A stretch of DNA of 43,228 nucleotides from Spirochaetia bacterium. Its GTDB lineage: Bacteria > Spirochaetota > UBA4802 > UBA5550. Position 1 is the first letter of the stretch, and each line of letters starts with the position of its first letter. Positions 8,339 to 17,500 of the stretch are shown here, in pieces. The translations under genes and the position numbers were made by a program. The DNA is taken from positions 1 to 43,228 of the forward strand of contig VFJS01000010.1 in the NCBI GenBank assembly GCA_009885955.1. Direction: 5' to 3'. Under the pieces are notes generated by a model, which saw nothing but the letters and a program-made list of their open reading frames with translations, did no database searches and was not told the DNA's origin.

Positions 8339-8743
8339 TCAATTATTACTTTTGGCTATTAACCAGAAATCTCTTGGAGAAATAATTTTAATGTTTTTAT
8401 ATTTTTTTAAAACTAATAAATCTTTATCACCACTTATTAAATATTTAACTTTATTGCTAATGGCCAATGCAATAATATCATTAACATTTTTATCACGACA
8501 TATATTTTCAGTTATTTTTTTATACGTAGATAAAATACAGAATTCTTTTAAATAATCAATAATTATTTGGACATTTTTACGCGGCATTTTTAATTTATTA
8601 TGCAGAGTTTTGTATACTTCAGTTAAAATATGACCACTGATGATAATAGAATATCTATCAAGACATAATTCAAATAAAGAATTACAAAGTCCTCTACCTG
8701 CATAAGCGGCGACAATAATATTGCTATCGAGCACAATTTTCAT
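8339..8743 (-). CDS. PIN-family toxin component (COG1569-like)
   Basis: This 134-residue PIN ribonuclease-type toxin begins MKIVLDSNIIVAAYAGRG (first catalytic Asp in LDSN), has ILTEVYKTLHNK (Glu) in the middle, KNVNDIIALAISNKV (Asp) and YLISGDKDLLVL (final Asp pair) before the C-terminus. The order and length fit the 'putative toxin component near RHH antitoxin' branch of PIN proteins. The ATG overlaps the antitoxin stop by four bases (ATGA), a normal toxin-antitoxin arrangement that couples translation. It likely cleaves RNA when its antitoxin is degraded. The target is unknown. Confidence 0.85.
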   Translation of the reverse strand: MKIVLDSNIIVAAYAGRGLCNSLFELCLDRYSIIISGHILTEVYKTLHNKLKMPRKNVQIIIDYLKEFCILSTYKKITENICRDKNVNDIIALAISNKVKYLISGDKDLLVLKKYKNIKIISPRDFWLIAKSNN

Positions 8744-8958
8744 GAAATAAGTTTGAATACATCTTCATCGGTAAGAATTCCCTGTGATTCTGCGAAAGGA
8801 AGAACCATATTGCGAAGTTGACGAAACCGTTGGATAGCCACATATCTTCTCAATGAATCACGGACAAGATCACTAATTGGTCTTTGCTCAATTTTACTTA
8901 TTTCTTCTAATTCCTTTTTTAGTTCGTCAGGAATTCTTATTGTCAGTGTCTGATTCAT
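8740..8958 (-). CDS. Ribbon-helix-helix antitoxin
   Basis: The 72-residue protein starts MNQTLTIRIPDELKKELEEI, a typical ribbon-helix-helix DNA-binding start, followed by RPISDLVRDSLRRYVA and an acidic toxin-binding tail. I chose the ATG at 8958 instead of the longer frame from 9006 because AGAGGG precedes it by seven bases and the RHH strand begins there. It precedes and overlaps its PIN toxin. It probably represses its own promoter through the palindrome immediately upstream. Confidence 0.82.
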   Translation of the reverse strand: MNQTLTIRIPDELKKELEEISKIEQRPISDLVRDSLRRYVAIQRFRQLRNMVLPFAESQGILTDEDVFKLIS

Positions 8959-8959
8959 A

Positions 8960-8976
8960 TCATACCCTCTGTATGA
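8960..8976. promoter_or_regulatory. Probable operator of the RHH/PIN operon
   Basis: TCATAC (8960-8965), a five-base spacer, and GTATGA (8971-8976) form a perfect inverted repeat that covers the antitoxin ribosome binding site. RHH antitoxins typically bind such short palindromes beside their start codon. Binding itself is inferred. Confidence 0.5.
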
Positions 8977-9087
8977 CAATGTAACACATTTAACTACTTT
9001 TGTCAACTATTTATCAGGGAAATTGATTATGAGACAGGGCATATGGAGGGACGGGCCTTCATATAACAGATGACATCTTAACAGATA

Positions 9088-9266
9088 GGGATTGTCCAAA
9101 AAGAAAAAAATTTTTGCCACAGAGGCTCAGAGTCACAGAGAAACAATAGTTAATTATACAAAATGAATAAATTATTTATCAATTTAATGAGATTTTTTCA
9201 ATTTAACATTAATATTGCTATACTCCGTGCCTCTGTGTCTCCGTGGCTGACTTTTTAGACAGCCCC
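9088..9266. mobile_element. MITE-like element with long imperfect terminal inverted repeats
   Basis: The outer ends GGGATTGTCCAAAAAG (9088-9103) and CTTTTTAGACAGCCCC (9251-9266) are inverted copies. Inside them lie a second inverted pair, GCCACAGAGGCTCAGAG (9116-9132) and the CTCCGTGCCTCTGTG... / CTCCGTGGC block ending near 9247. The 179-base element has no coding capacity and an AT-rich core. Its right end abuts a small GCCCC/GGGGC hairpin (9262-9275) at the end of the carboxylase gene. No target-site duplication is obvious. Confidence 0.6.
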
Positions 9267-9276
9267 ACAGGGGGCA

Positions 9277-12200
9277 TCAACTCCCGCTGCCGCCAAAAGC
9301 TTTCTCTGCCCTCTTCTCAGCTTCAACAAACCCCTCGTTCAGAAATTTCCTCAGATCCTTTATATCCTTTATGAGAATATCCACTGCGCCGGTCTTTGTC
9401 CCGTCATTGCCGGCCCTGGCCTTTTCAAGGTATTTTTTTGAAAAGGCAGCCCTGAGCTCCTTCGCTTCATTATCATCACCCTTGTCAACGAGGGCCTTAT
9501 GCCTCCTCCCTTCAAGGAGGTTGAATGCCACGTTCTCGCCGATAACGGCCATGATTGACCTTTCCAGGGCCATGTAGACTATTCCGGGGCGCAGGAGTTT
9601 GCCGAAGGCATGGATCTGCCTCCCGCCGTAATTCTGGCTGAGAACAACTGAAACAACAGGCATCCTGCCGAGGACATTGACATCCAGTGAATAGGCCCCC
9701 ACTGACTGTATCCTGATCCTCTCCTGCTTTGTCCCGGGGATAAATCCGGAAGAATTGGAAAGCATTACGAGGGGAATGCCCTTTTTATTGAGGAACTCGG
9801 TGAAGATCCTGAACTTTTCCGTCCCTATTGCATCTGCACCGCCGCCCAGAACCAGCGGCTGGTCTGCAATGATCCCCACGGTTCTGCCGTTCAGCGATGC
9901 CAGGCCGGTAATGAGATTCGACCTTGTCTTGTTCCTGTTCATGTCTCCGAAGAACTCGAGGAAGCTCCCTTTATCGAAGGTCTTCGAAATAACCGATTCT
10001 ATCATGTCATAGGGGGAATTGGTATCCTCGGGGATCGAGGGGGCCCCGTCGGGGATTTCGAATTTCCTTATTTTCCCGTCAAGGGGGTCGATCATTGATA
10101 TAATACGATGAACAATGTCAAAGGCACCGCCCATTGAATCCGTTATGAACATGGAGTTCTTTTCTATGAATTCAGGATACTGCAGCTCCAGGTTCCCGCT
10201 CCCTTCGCACCTCACGAATATGACCACATCGGCAAGGCTGTTTACGTCAACGGCGTGAAAGCTCTCCATATCGGTAATAATATTAAATTTGAGTCCGGGA
10301 AAATCCCTCATCACCTGGAGGTAATCAATCCGTGCCCGCGTCCCGTGAATGTCGTAGAAGTTCACCTCGCTCATCCATTTTTTTCCGATGACAAGTATCT
10401 GGTGCGAGGAGGTCTTGCGGGCCATGGTCAGAAGCTCCCGTGCCCTGGTCACCGCGGCAAAGGACCTGAGCCCGAAGTTGCTCCTGGGCCCCATGACAAG
10501 GACCCTCCTGCCGCCGATCTTCCCGAACCCGGCAGTTAGTGATCCGGAGCCGTAGTAGTCGCTTTTAAACGGGAAAAATTCGCCGCCGTCAAGATTGGGG
10601 CATAGGATGTCCTCGGTAAGGCCCTCCCATGATGTCATCATCCCGGCCGTTTCCTTCCGCTTTCCGGGCCTCTTAATTGCCGGGAGATCTGTTTCATAGG
10701 CGAAGACGGCATGCATCTGCCGAATAAGGTCTATGAGCTCCTTTTTATTCTTTGCTACGGAGTCGACTATTCCGGTCCACTTACTCATGACCCTGGCGCC
10801 GCCGATGTCATAGTTCGAGATATCCTCCCCCATGACCGTCCGTATGACATTGGACCCGGTGAGAACCCGGTAGGAATTCTCGTGGTCCAGCATGATCTGT
10901 ATCGCGGCCTGGCTGGACCCGTACACATCCAGGCCCGCCGAGGATCCGGTGCCCACGGCAACGGTAAAATGATTTCTCCTGTTGATTGCTTGTGTGTCAG
11001 AACCCGGGAAAAATCTGACATTGATCTCACTGATGAGTTCTGCAAGGCCCGGGTCGCCGGTATTTTCAACATACCTGAAAAAATCCTCAGGGCCGGCATA
11101 ACTTGAGATGGTATTCATCATGAATCCCTGGGCAGCCCTGTTCAGCGATATCATGCCCTCTTTTATATTGGCCCCGGCGCCGTCATTCCAGACGTACAGG
11201 GGAATGCTCATGACATAGGCGATGTAAACCGAGGCCACATACTTGAGCCCTTCCAGGTCGCCCGTGGCGCCCCCATTAATCCTTGAGTCCTTCATGAAAA
11301 AAAGCGCCTTTCTCCCCTGAATGCCGCCGAGGTAAATCCTTGCGGCCACTTTCGGGGCATCTGTCCCGCCGACTGCTGCCGGGCCTTTCATTCCGCGGCG
11401 GTCAATCATGTCGATGAATATCTCTTCACAGGCCCCCTGGTCGAAACACTCCTTTACCCATATTTCTATGGGCCATTTCCCCATCTGGATCATCCTCTGG
11501 TTGGCCTGGGTATTGTATTCAGGGCTTGATAAGAACTCCTCCTGCGCCTCCTTCTCATACTTCACCAGATCTCTGTCGCCGATGATCTCGGCGAGTTTTA
11601 CGTTCTTCTCTATGAGCTCGGGGCTCTGGTGATATTTTTCATGGAGAACTTTGAGTATGAATCTCCCGAGAGAGTCGTCAAGCTCGGTCTGTTCCTGGAG
11701 GTAAAGGTCGGCAAGGGTGTTATAGGTCTCTTCCAGGTTGTTCCTGGAATTCGACAGCACCTGCGCCAGTTTTCTGATTATCGGTTTGTGTTCAAAGCAT
11801 ATGTGGTAGGAGCGCTCCACATGAAGGACTATCTGTTTCATTCGCAGAGAGTCCCTGGCTATGGAAGGTTTCCATTCCAACAGCCCGTAGGTTTTAAGAA
11901 TCGAGCTGAAGAGCTCTTTAAAAGCCGGCGAAGGCTGATAGTTGATATTTCCCATGTTCCTGATAAAATAGCTGAATTCATCATAGAATGAGGATTTACC
12001 GCTTATCACCGGAGAGAACAGCTGCTTGATGTTGCAGTAGTGCCCTATGATTGTATTGAGTTTTCTTTCATTATTTTCGGTGATTATTTTTTCCCATGAG
12101 GCATCGGGAATTTTATTCAGTATATTTTCGATCTCCCTTATTTTTACATCCTGCTGGAAAAAACCTTCGAAGCAGGACTGCAGGAGCTCAAGGATAACAT

Positions 12201-14580
12201 GGATGAACCTTTCAGGATCTTTCAGGTAGGCCCCTTCAATATCTTCAATACTCACAAGCCCCTGTGTCTTAAAGCTCATCAGCTTTTTCCCGCTGCCCTG
12301 TTCAGCTTCATCGCTTTTGAGGGCTGATGAATCGGCATCGGGCTTTATTCTTGCCAGGACCTCCCTCTCCTCAATGCTCTTTCCTATGATCTTGCCGTCC
12401 GCAGTCTCTCCGAGAATGAGTTTTGAACTCTCCCCGTTTTCAATAAGATATTCCACTTCACCGTCAATGGGGGCCTTGATGACCGTCTCCATTTTCATCG
12501 AAGATATGATTACCAGGGGATCATCCTTCTTTACCCTGGTGCCCACGGTGACCTGGCCGCCTTTCTTATCTCTGGCACCGGGAAAGGTGATAAAGGTGCA
12601 CTGGAACGGCGACCTCACCAGGCCTTCGGGATCTATCTTATCATCATACCCCTCGGGCCTGATCTGCATCCTGAAATAGTTGGTCTTGTTGCTCTCATCC
12701 TGCATGCGGAAGCTGAGGTGATTGAGCCTCTGGCGGTCAACCCTGAGCCGGTAAGACCGTGTGCCGTAGGTAAAGAGGTAATCATCATTCCTTTCATTGC
12801 ACGAAATGAGTTTCACCTTGCCGTTGTACATCCCGTCAACGAAGAGATAGAATTTATCAAGCCCCACCTGGAACACTTCCATGGTGAAAAAATTATCCAG
12901 GTACTTCACCCTGTACCGGAAGGGGATTGCGGTTATTTTCCTGTTCCGTATGGATATGCCGGGATTCCCCAGGACAATGAGATCATTAGACATGCTGTTG
13001 TAGATCCTGATATATTCCGTAAGCACGCCGAAGAGTATGGCCCCCCTGCCCCTGCGGTCCGAAAGGATCCTGCCGTCAATTTCCTCGCCCTTCAGCTCAA
13101 GTTCGGGATAGTCGGTGAGAAGCTTGTTTGTATAGTCCCCTTTCTGGAATTCTTCGTGGCGCACAATTTTAAGGAGCTGCTTGATATTGGTATTGATCCC
13201 CTTGATGTACATTTCCTGGAGGGCCCTCTCGAGCCTGATCATGGCCTCCTTCCTGCCTGCGCCAACGGCTATGATCTTGCCGATCATGGCGTCATACATG
13301 GGGAGGATCCTGTCCTGTTCGCTGAAGCCGAAATCGCACCGGATCCCGTGGAAGGTGGGGAGTATGAGCTCCTGAATGATCCCGGGCGAGGGCTGATAGT
13401 TATTCACCGGCTCTTCAGCGTAGATCCTGCACTCTATGGCGTGCTCGGTTATGGTCATCCTTGCCTTTATCACATCAAGGTAGGATATCTCATCCTCCCT
13501 TCCGTCGAAAAGGAGTATCTGCCACTTCACCAGGTCCATGCCCAGGGTCTGTTCCGTGACGGCGTATTCAACCTGGAGCCGGGTGTTAACCTCGAGGAAT
13601 CCGAACTTTCCCGTATCGTAGTCCAGGAGAAACTCAACAGTACCGGCGCCGCACCCGTCACGGTAGCCGGAGTAATTTGCCATCTTCTGCGCCTCGGCCA
13701 GGAGGGAGAGCTGAAGCGTATCGTTGAGGAAGGTGTGCCCGCTCTCCTCGATGATCTTCTGGTTGCGCCGCTGAACCGCGCATTTCCGTATCCCGATGGC
13801 CCAGCCGTTGAATATCTGTATTTCAAGATGTACGGGCTTTACAATATATTTTTCTATGTAGTACTCGTTATTATGGTAATGGGCCCTGCCGATCCTCTGG
13901 CACTGTTCAATGGCCGGCACCAGCTCCTCTTCGGAAAAGACAGGGATGATGCCCCTCCCCCCTCCGCCGGAGCTCAGCTTTACAATGACCGGATATCCGA
14001 TTGCTCCGGCGCTCTTCTTTGCCGCTGCGAAGTCGGGGATATTGTCCGCGCCCTCAAAGAGTGAGACATTGTTGTCCCTGGCCAGATTTCTCGCGCTCAC
14101 CTTGTCGCTCAGGTACCTCATGACCTCAGGTTTCGGGCCCATGAATATGAGTTCATGGCTGAACATTTTCGAGGCGCTCTGGAGCATCTCGGCAAATTCA
14201 ATGTTCTCGGAAAGAAAACCGTATCCCGGAAATATGGCATTTGACCCGGACAGTATGGCAGCCCCGATGATCACCGGTATATTGATGTAATTTGACGGAT
14301 CGCCGATCTGGATGACCTCGTTCGCGAAGTCATACCAGGACTGGCCGATATCCGGATCGGTGACGACGGCCACCGTCGGGATACCCTCTTCATGGAGCGC
14401 GAGAAAAAACCTTTTTGCAATCTCGCCGCGGTTTGCAACAACTACCTTCTGCAGCCTGTTATCCCTTTTAAGATAATCCCGCGAGGCCTTCTCCGCCCTC
14501 CTGTCGGTTATGTTGGGATTCAGTTTTTTCAGATAACTGAATACATCATCCCATTCCTCAATTCTTCCATAGTCCGCCAT
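9277..14580 (-). CDS. Single-chain acyl-CoA (acetyl-CoA type) carboxylase: biotin carboxylase-BCCP-carboxyltransferase
   Basis: This 1767-residue enzyme joins all parts of a biotin-dependent carboxylase. Residues about 45-500 are biotin carboxylase (VVVANRGEIAKRF, ATP-grasp loop SSGGGGRGI, EVNTRLQVEYAVTEQ). Residues about 650-725 are the biotinyl domain, with the biotin lysine K696 in SSMKMET. Residues about 770-1030 are a helical middle region I cannot assign. Residues 1036-1767 are both carboxyltransferase halves (GGATGDLEGLKYV, NDGAGANI; then SSGFIPGTKQE, NYGGRQIHAFG). Four-subunit ACC is usual in bacteria, and this chain resembles eukaryotic-style ACC. It starts 12 bases after the megasynthase and probably provides its malonyl-CoA. 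Substrate choice (acetyl- or another acyl-CoA) cannot be fixed by eye. Confidence 0.88.
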   Translation of the reverse strand: MADYGRIEEWDDVFSYLKKLNPNITDRRAEKASRDYLKRDNRLQKVVVANRGEIAKRFFLALHEEGIPTVAVVTDPDIGQSWYDFANEVIQIGDPSNYINIPVIIGAAILSGSNAIFPGYGFLSENIEFAEMLQSASKMFSHELIFMGPKPEVMRYLSDKVSARNLARDNNVSLFEGADNIPDFAAAKKSAGAIGYPVIVKLSSGGGGRGIIPVFSEEELVPAIEQCQRIGRAHYHNNEYYIEKYIVKPVHLEIQIFNGWAIGIRKCAVQRRNQKIIEESGHTFLNDTLQLSLLAEAQKMANYSGYRDGCGAGTVEFLLDYDTGKFGFLEVNTRLQVEYAVTEQTLGMDLVKWQILLFDGREDEISYLDVIKARMTITEHAIECRIYAEEPVNNYQPSPGIIQELILPTFHGIRCDFGFSEQDRILPMYDAMIGKIIAVGAGRKEAMIRLERALQEMYIKGINTNIKQLLKIVRHEEFQKGDYTNKLLTDYPELELKGEEIDGRILSDRRGRGAILFGVLTEYIRIYNSMSNDLIVLGNPGISIRNRKITAIPFRYRVKYLDNFFTMEVFQVGLDKFYLFVDGMYNGKVKLISCNERNDDYLFTYGTRSYRLRVDRQRLNHLSFRMQDESNKTNYFRMQIRPEGYDDKIDPEGLVRSPFQCTFITFPGARDKKGGQVTVGTRVKKDDPLVIISSMKMETVIKAPIDGEVEYLIENGESSKLILGETADGKIIGKSIEEREVLARIKPDADSSALKSDEAEQGSGKKLMSFKTQGLVSIEDIEGAYLKDPERFIHVILELLQSCFEGFFQQDVKIREIENILNKIPDASWEKIITENNERKLNTIIGHYCNIKQLFSPVISGKSSFYDEFSYFIRNMGNINYQPSPAFKELFSSILKTYGLLEWKPSIARDSLRMKQIVLHVERSYHICFEHKPIIRKLAQVLSNSRNNLEETYNTLADLYLQEQTELDDSLGRFILKVLHEKYHQSPELIEKNVKLAEIIGDRDLVKYEKEAQEEFLSSPEYNTQANQRMIQMGKWPIEIWVKECFDQGACEEIFIDMIDRRGMKGPAAVGGTDAPKVAARIYLGGIQGRKALFFMKDSRINGGATGDLEGLKYVASVYIAYVMSIPLYVWNDGAGANIKEGMISLNRAAQGFMMNTISSYAGPEDFFRYVENTGDPGLAELISEINVRFFPGSDTQAINRRNHFTVAVGTGSSAGLDVYGSSQAAIQIMLDHENSYRVLTGSNVIRTVMGEDISNYDIGGARVMSKWTGIVDSVAKNKKELIDLIRQMHAVFAYETDLPAIKRPGKRKETAGMMTSWEGLTEDILCPNLDGGEFFPFKSDYYGSGSLTAGFGKIGGRRVLVMGPRSNFGLRSFAAVTRARELLTMARKTSSHQILVIGKKWMSEVNFYDIHGTRARIDYLQVMRDFPGLKFNIITDMESFHAVDVNSLADVVIFVRCEGSGNLELQYPEFIEKNSMFITDSMGGAFDIVHRIISMIDPLDGKIRKFEIPDGAPSIPEDTNSPYDMIESVISKTFDKGSFLEFFGDMNRNKTRSNLITGLASLNGRTVGIIADQPLVLGGGADAIGTEKFRIFTEFLNKKGIPLVMLSNSSGFIPGTKQERIRIQSVGAYSLDVNVLGRMPVVSVVLSQNYGGRQIHAFGKLLRPGIVYMALERSIMAVIGENVAFNLLEGRRHKALVDKGDDNEAKELRAAFSKKYLEKARAGNDGTKTGAVDILIKDIKDLRKFLNEGFVEAEKRAEKAFGGSGS

Positions 14581-14592
14581 GTGACACCTGCA

Positions 14593-17500
14593 TTAAAATT
14601 TAAATTTGTCTTTCACCTGATCTGCCGGGGCAAGTTTCCCCACCCGTACCATCTCAAAATCCTCCGCTTTCAGGAAAACATTCCCGTCATTATCGGCCAG
14701 GGTAATCTGATACACATTCGTTTTATCAGTTGAACCGGTCTTCTCAGTGATGCAGAGGTACTCGCTGGCAGTTACAACATCCCTGATGAAATTCATCTTT
14801 CTTATCTTGAAGGGAAGTACCACCTCATTAGACGAGAGGAATTCAAAGAGCCCTCCGGTCTGGAACATGCCGTCGATCAGTATCGCGTCGGTGACAAGCT
14901 TCGGATGTTTCATATTGGAAAAATATCTGCAGTCACTGGTGTTATGGAAACGGGTTATCAGGGTCCTGTTATCAAAAGAGAGAATCCCTTCAATCGTCTT
15001 GAACAGCCCGTCCATGAAGAGGCGTTTGGGATGATAGATGAGCTCATCAAAATTCCCGCTGCAGCTCACTTTGTTGAACTTAGGAATTTCAATCTTCAGC
15101 CCTTTCACTTCACCATCTGTGAAAAGATAGGTACCTGAATAATGGAGTATCTTTTCACCCATTTCCACACCCATCTTGTTCCTGAACTGCGAGGTTATGG
15201 AGCTGTTGAATTTCAAGGGGCTGGCCTTGTCCCTCTCGGACCTGACAACAATCTCCTTGGGCCTCCCCTGCAGTATCTTGATCCCGTAGGGGATGGAGAA
15301 ATCTGAGAGTTCCCATATCCGCGTGTTCTGTCCAGCCAGGGTGGCGGCGCATTCCGCCATGGTCTCAATTCCCGTTGCCCCGAGGAAAAGCGGGACATCT
15401 TCAATGACATGGTGCATAAGATAGATGTCCTTGACAGGGTCCAGGACTCTCCGGTAAACCGCAACGTCCCCGGTCTCTTCAACTTTGGCGCCGATAAACG
15501 GCAGCGCTTCATTCACCCCCTCTTCCCGGGGCGCCATGAAAATGCCGTCCCTGTCAAAGGAGGGGAGGAAGTTTGTAATGACAACTTCGTCAATGCTGCT
15601 GTCGTTGAGATCGTTTACAAAGAACTGCACCCCCTTCTCAACAGGAAGAAGTTCGATCCCGCCTTCAAGGAGCACCTTCTTCACGCTTTCGTTTGTTGCC
15701 ATTCCCACGTCCTTCCACGCGGTCCAGTCGAACACTTTGATCCTTACTTTCGGGTTCCTCTGCTTCTCCCTCTGGAGAAATTTCCCCAGCATGTCATTTG
15801 CCGACGCATAGTCCACCTGTCCAATGTTACCGAACTTCGCGGTAACCGAGGAGAACCCTACAAAATATTTTACATCCTTTTCTTTCAGGGCTTCGAGAAG
15901 ATTCATGATACCGGTTATCTTGGTGTCAAAAACCAGGCTGAAATTTTTCATATCCTTCTTTTCGATGATGTTGCTGTACTCCACTCCGGCAGCGTGGACA
16001 ACACCGTCGATCCTGTCATACTTTTTCACAACCTCAGATAATGCAGCCATGTTCGAAACATCCACCGGGTGGTAATCAGCTTCCACGCCCATGGACTTAA
16101 GCTCCTCAATATTTGCCCTTGTCTCTTTCAGGTTCATCATGTTTGAAGCAGCTTTCTTGACCTCAAGGGGCTTGGCGCCCTTCATCCTCTCCTTGAGTGC
16201 GTTGAAAATAAATTTTTCATCCGCTCCCTCAGTGAGGAATTCAGCATCTATGTTCGTGATGTCGCTCCTGCCGCAGAGGACAAGCTTTATCCCTTTATTC
16301 TGCCTGGCAACCTCCCTGATTATTTCAAAGGTTATGCCCCGCGCGCCGCCCGATACGAGGATCCTGTCCCCCGTGGTGATGAGATTCTGGTTTTGCGATA
16401 CACTCTTTTCACTCAGCGTGATGACATATTTTTCTTTGTCATCATAACCCGTTTCAACCCTCCTGTCGCCGGACATGAGTTCCTTCATATACCTGTCAAC
16501 AATAGCATCCTGTTTTTTAACCGGCCCGGTGATGTTAAAATCCACGGCTTTGACAATGACGCCCGTCATCTCCTTATTGATGGTCTTCATCATTCCGGCA
16601 ATCCCGGTAAATACAGGGTTGATATTCAGGTCTCTGCCGGAGTAGGGGAATATGATTGAGTCAAAGGAGAGGATTGATATAAGGGACCCCTTCCTGTTGA
16701 GCTCTTTGTAGAGCGATCTGATGATGATATAAAAAGATTTTATGGATCCATTGATCTCCCCGGCATCAATCTCCCTGCCGCTGAAGTAAGAATTTAGCGG
16801 ATACAGGTGTATGAATCCGTCTATCCTTTCGCCGCTCTTTGTAATCCCTTCAACAGCCTCCTCAACCGATTGTAAATCGTCAAGGGAACACTGGATATCA
16901 AAGGACTTTCCTTTTCCAATGGTTTTTACTTTTCCTTTCTTCTGTTTAATAATTTTGATAATTTTCTCTGAAAATCCATATTCATCCCCTGAGACAAGAA
17001 TTGTTTTCCCATTGAAAATATTTTCTTCTTTATCACCGGCCGGCAGTTCAACCTTTGCTGTTCCCACCACATATCTCTTAATGGAGCCAGTTTCCCGGAT
17101 CTCAATAACCGGCGCGGTCTGGGTCGCTTCCAGTGGAGCAGCCTCTTTTCCCGTTCCTGCGTTCCCGGACTTTTCTGTTATATAGGCAGCAATCTTACGT
17201 ATCGAATTGAGCTCGCTCAGCTTTAAATCCTCTGGCACCTCAAGGCTGTAGTCCGATGATATCTTGCCGAATATCTCCACCTGCTTCACTGTGTCGATCC
17301 CAAGGTCCGCTTCGAGATCCAAATCGGCATCGAGCATGTCAAGGGAATAGCCGGTCTGTTCAGAAATGATTGCCTTAATTTTATTTACTGCTGAACCTGT
17401 TCCGGCTCCTGCAGCGGGTAGTGCTTCAACGGACACAACAGGCTCTACTGTCTTGACTTTACCGTTAATATAAACTGCAATTTTACTTATGGTATTGAGC

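Noticed and set aside
12718-14064. 448-codon plus-strand open frame
   Set aside because: It is the complement of the biotin carboxylase part of the carboxylase gene, whose motifs are unmistakable. The plus-strand protein is a Pro/Gly/Glu/His-rich shadow without domains.
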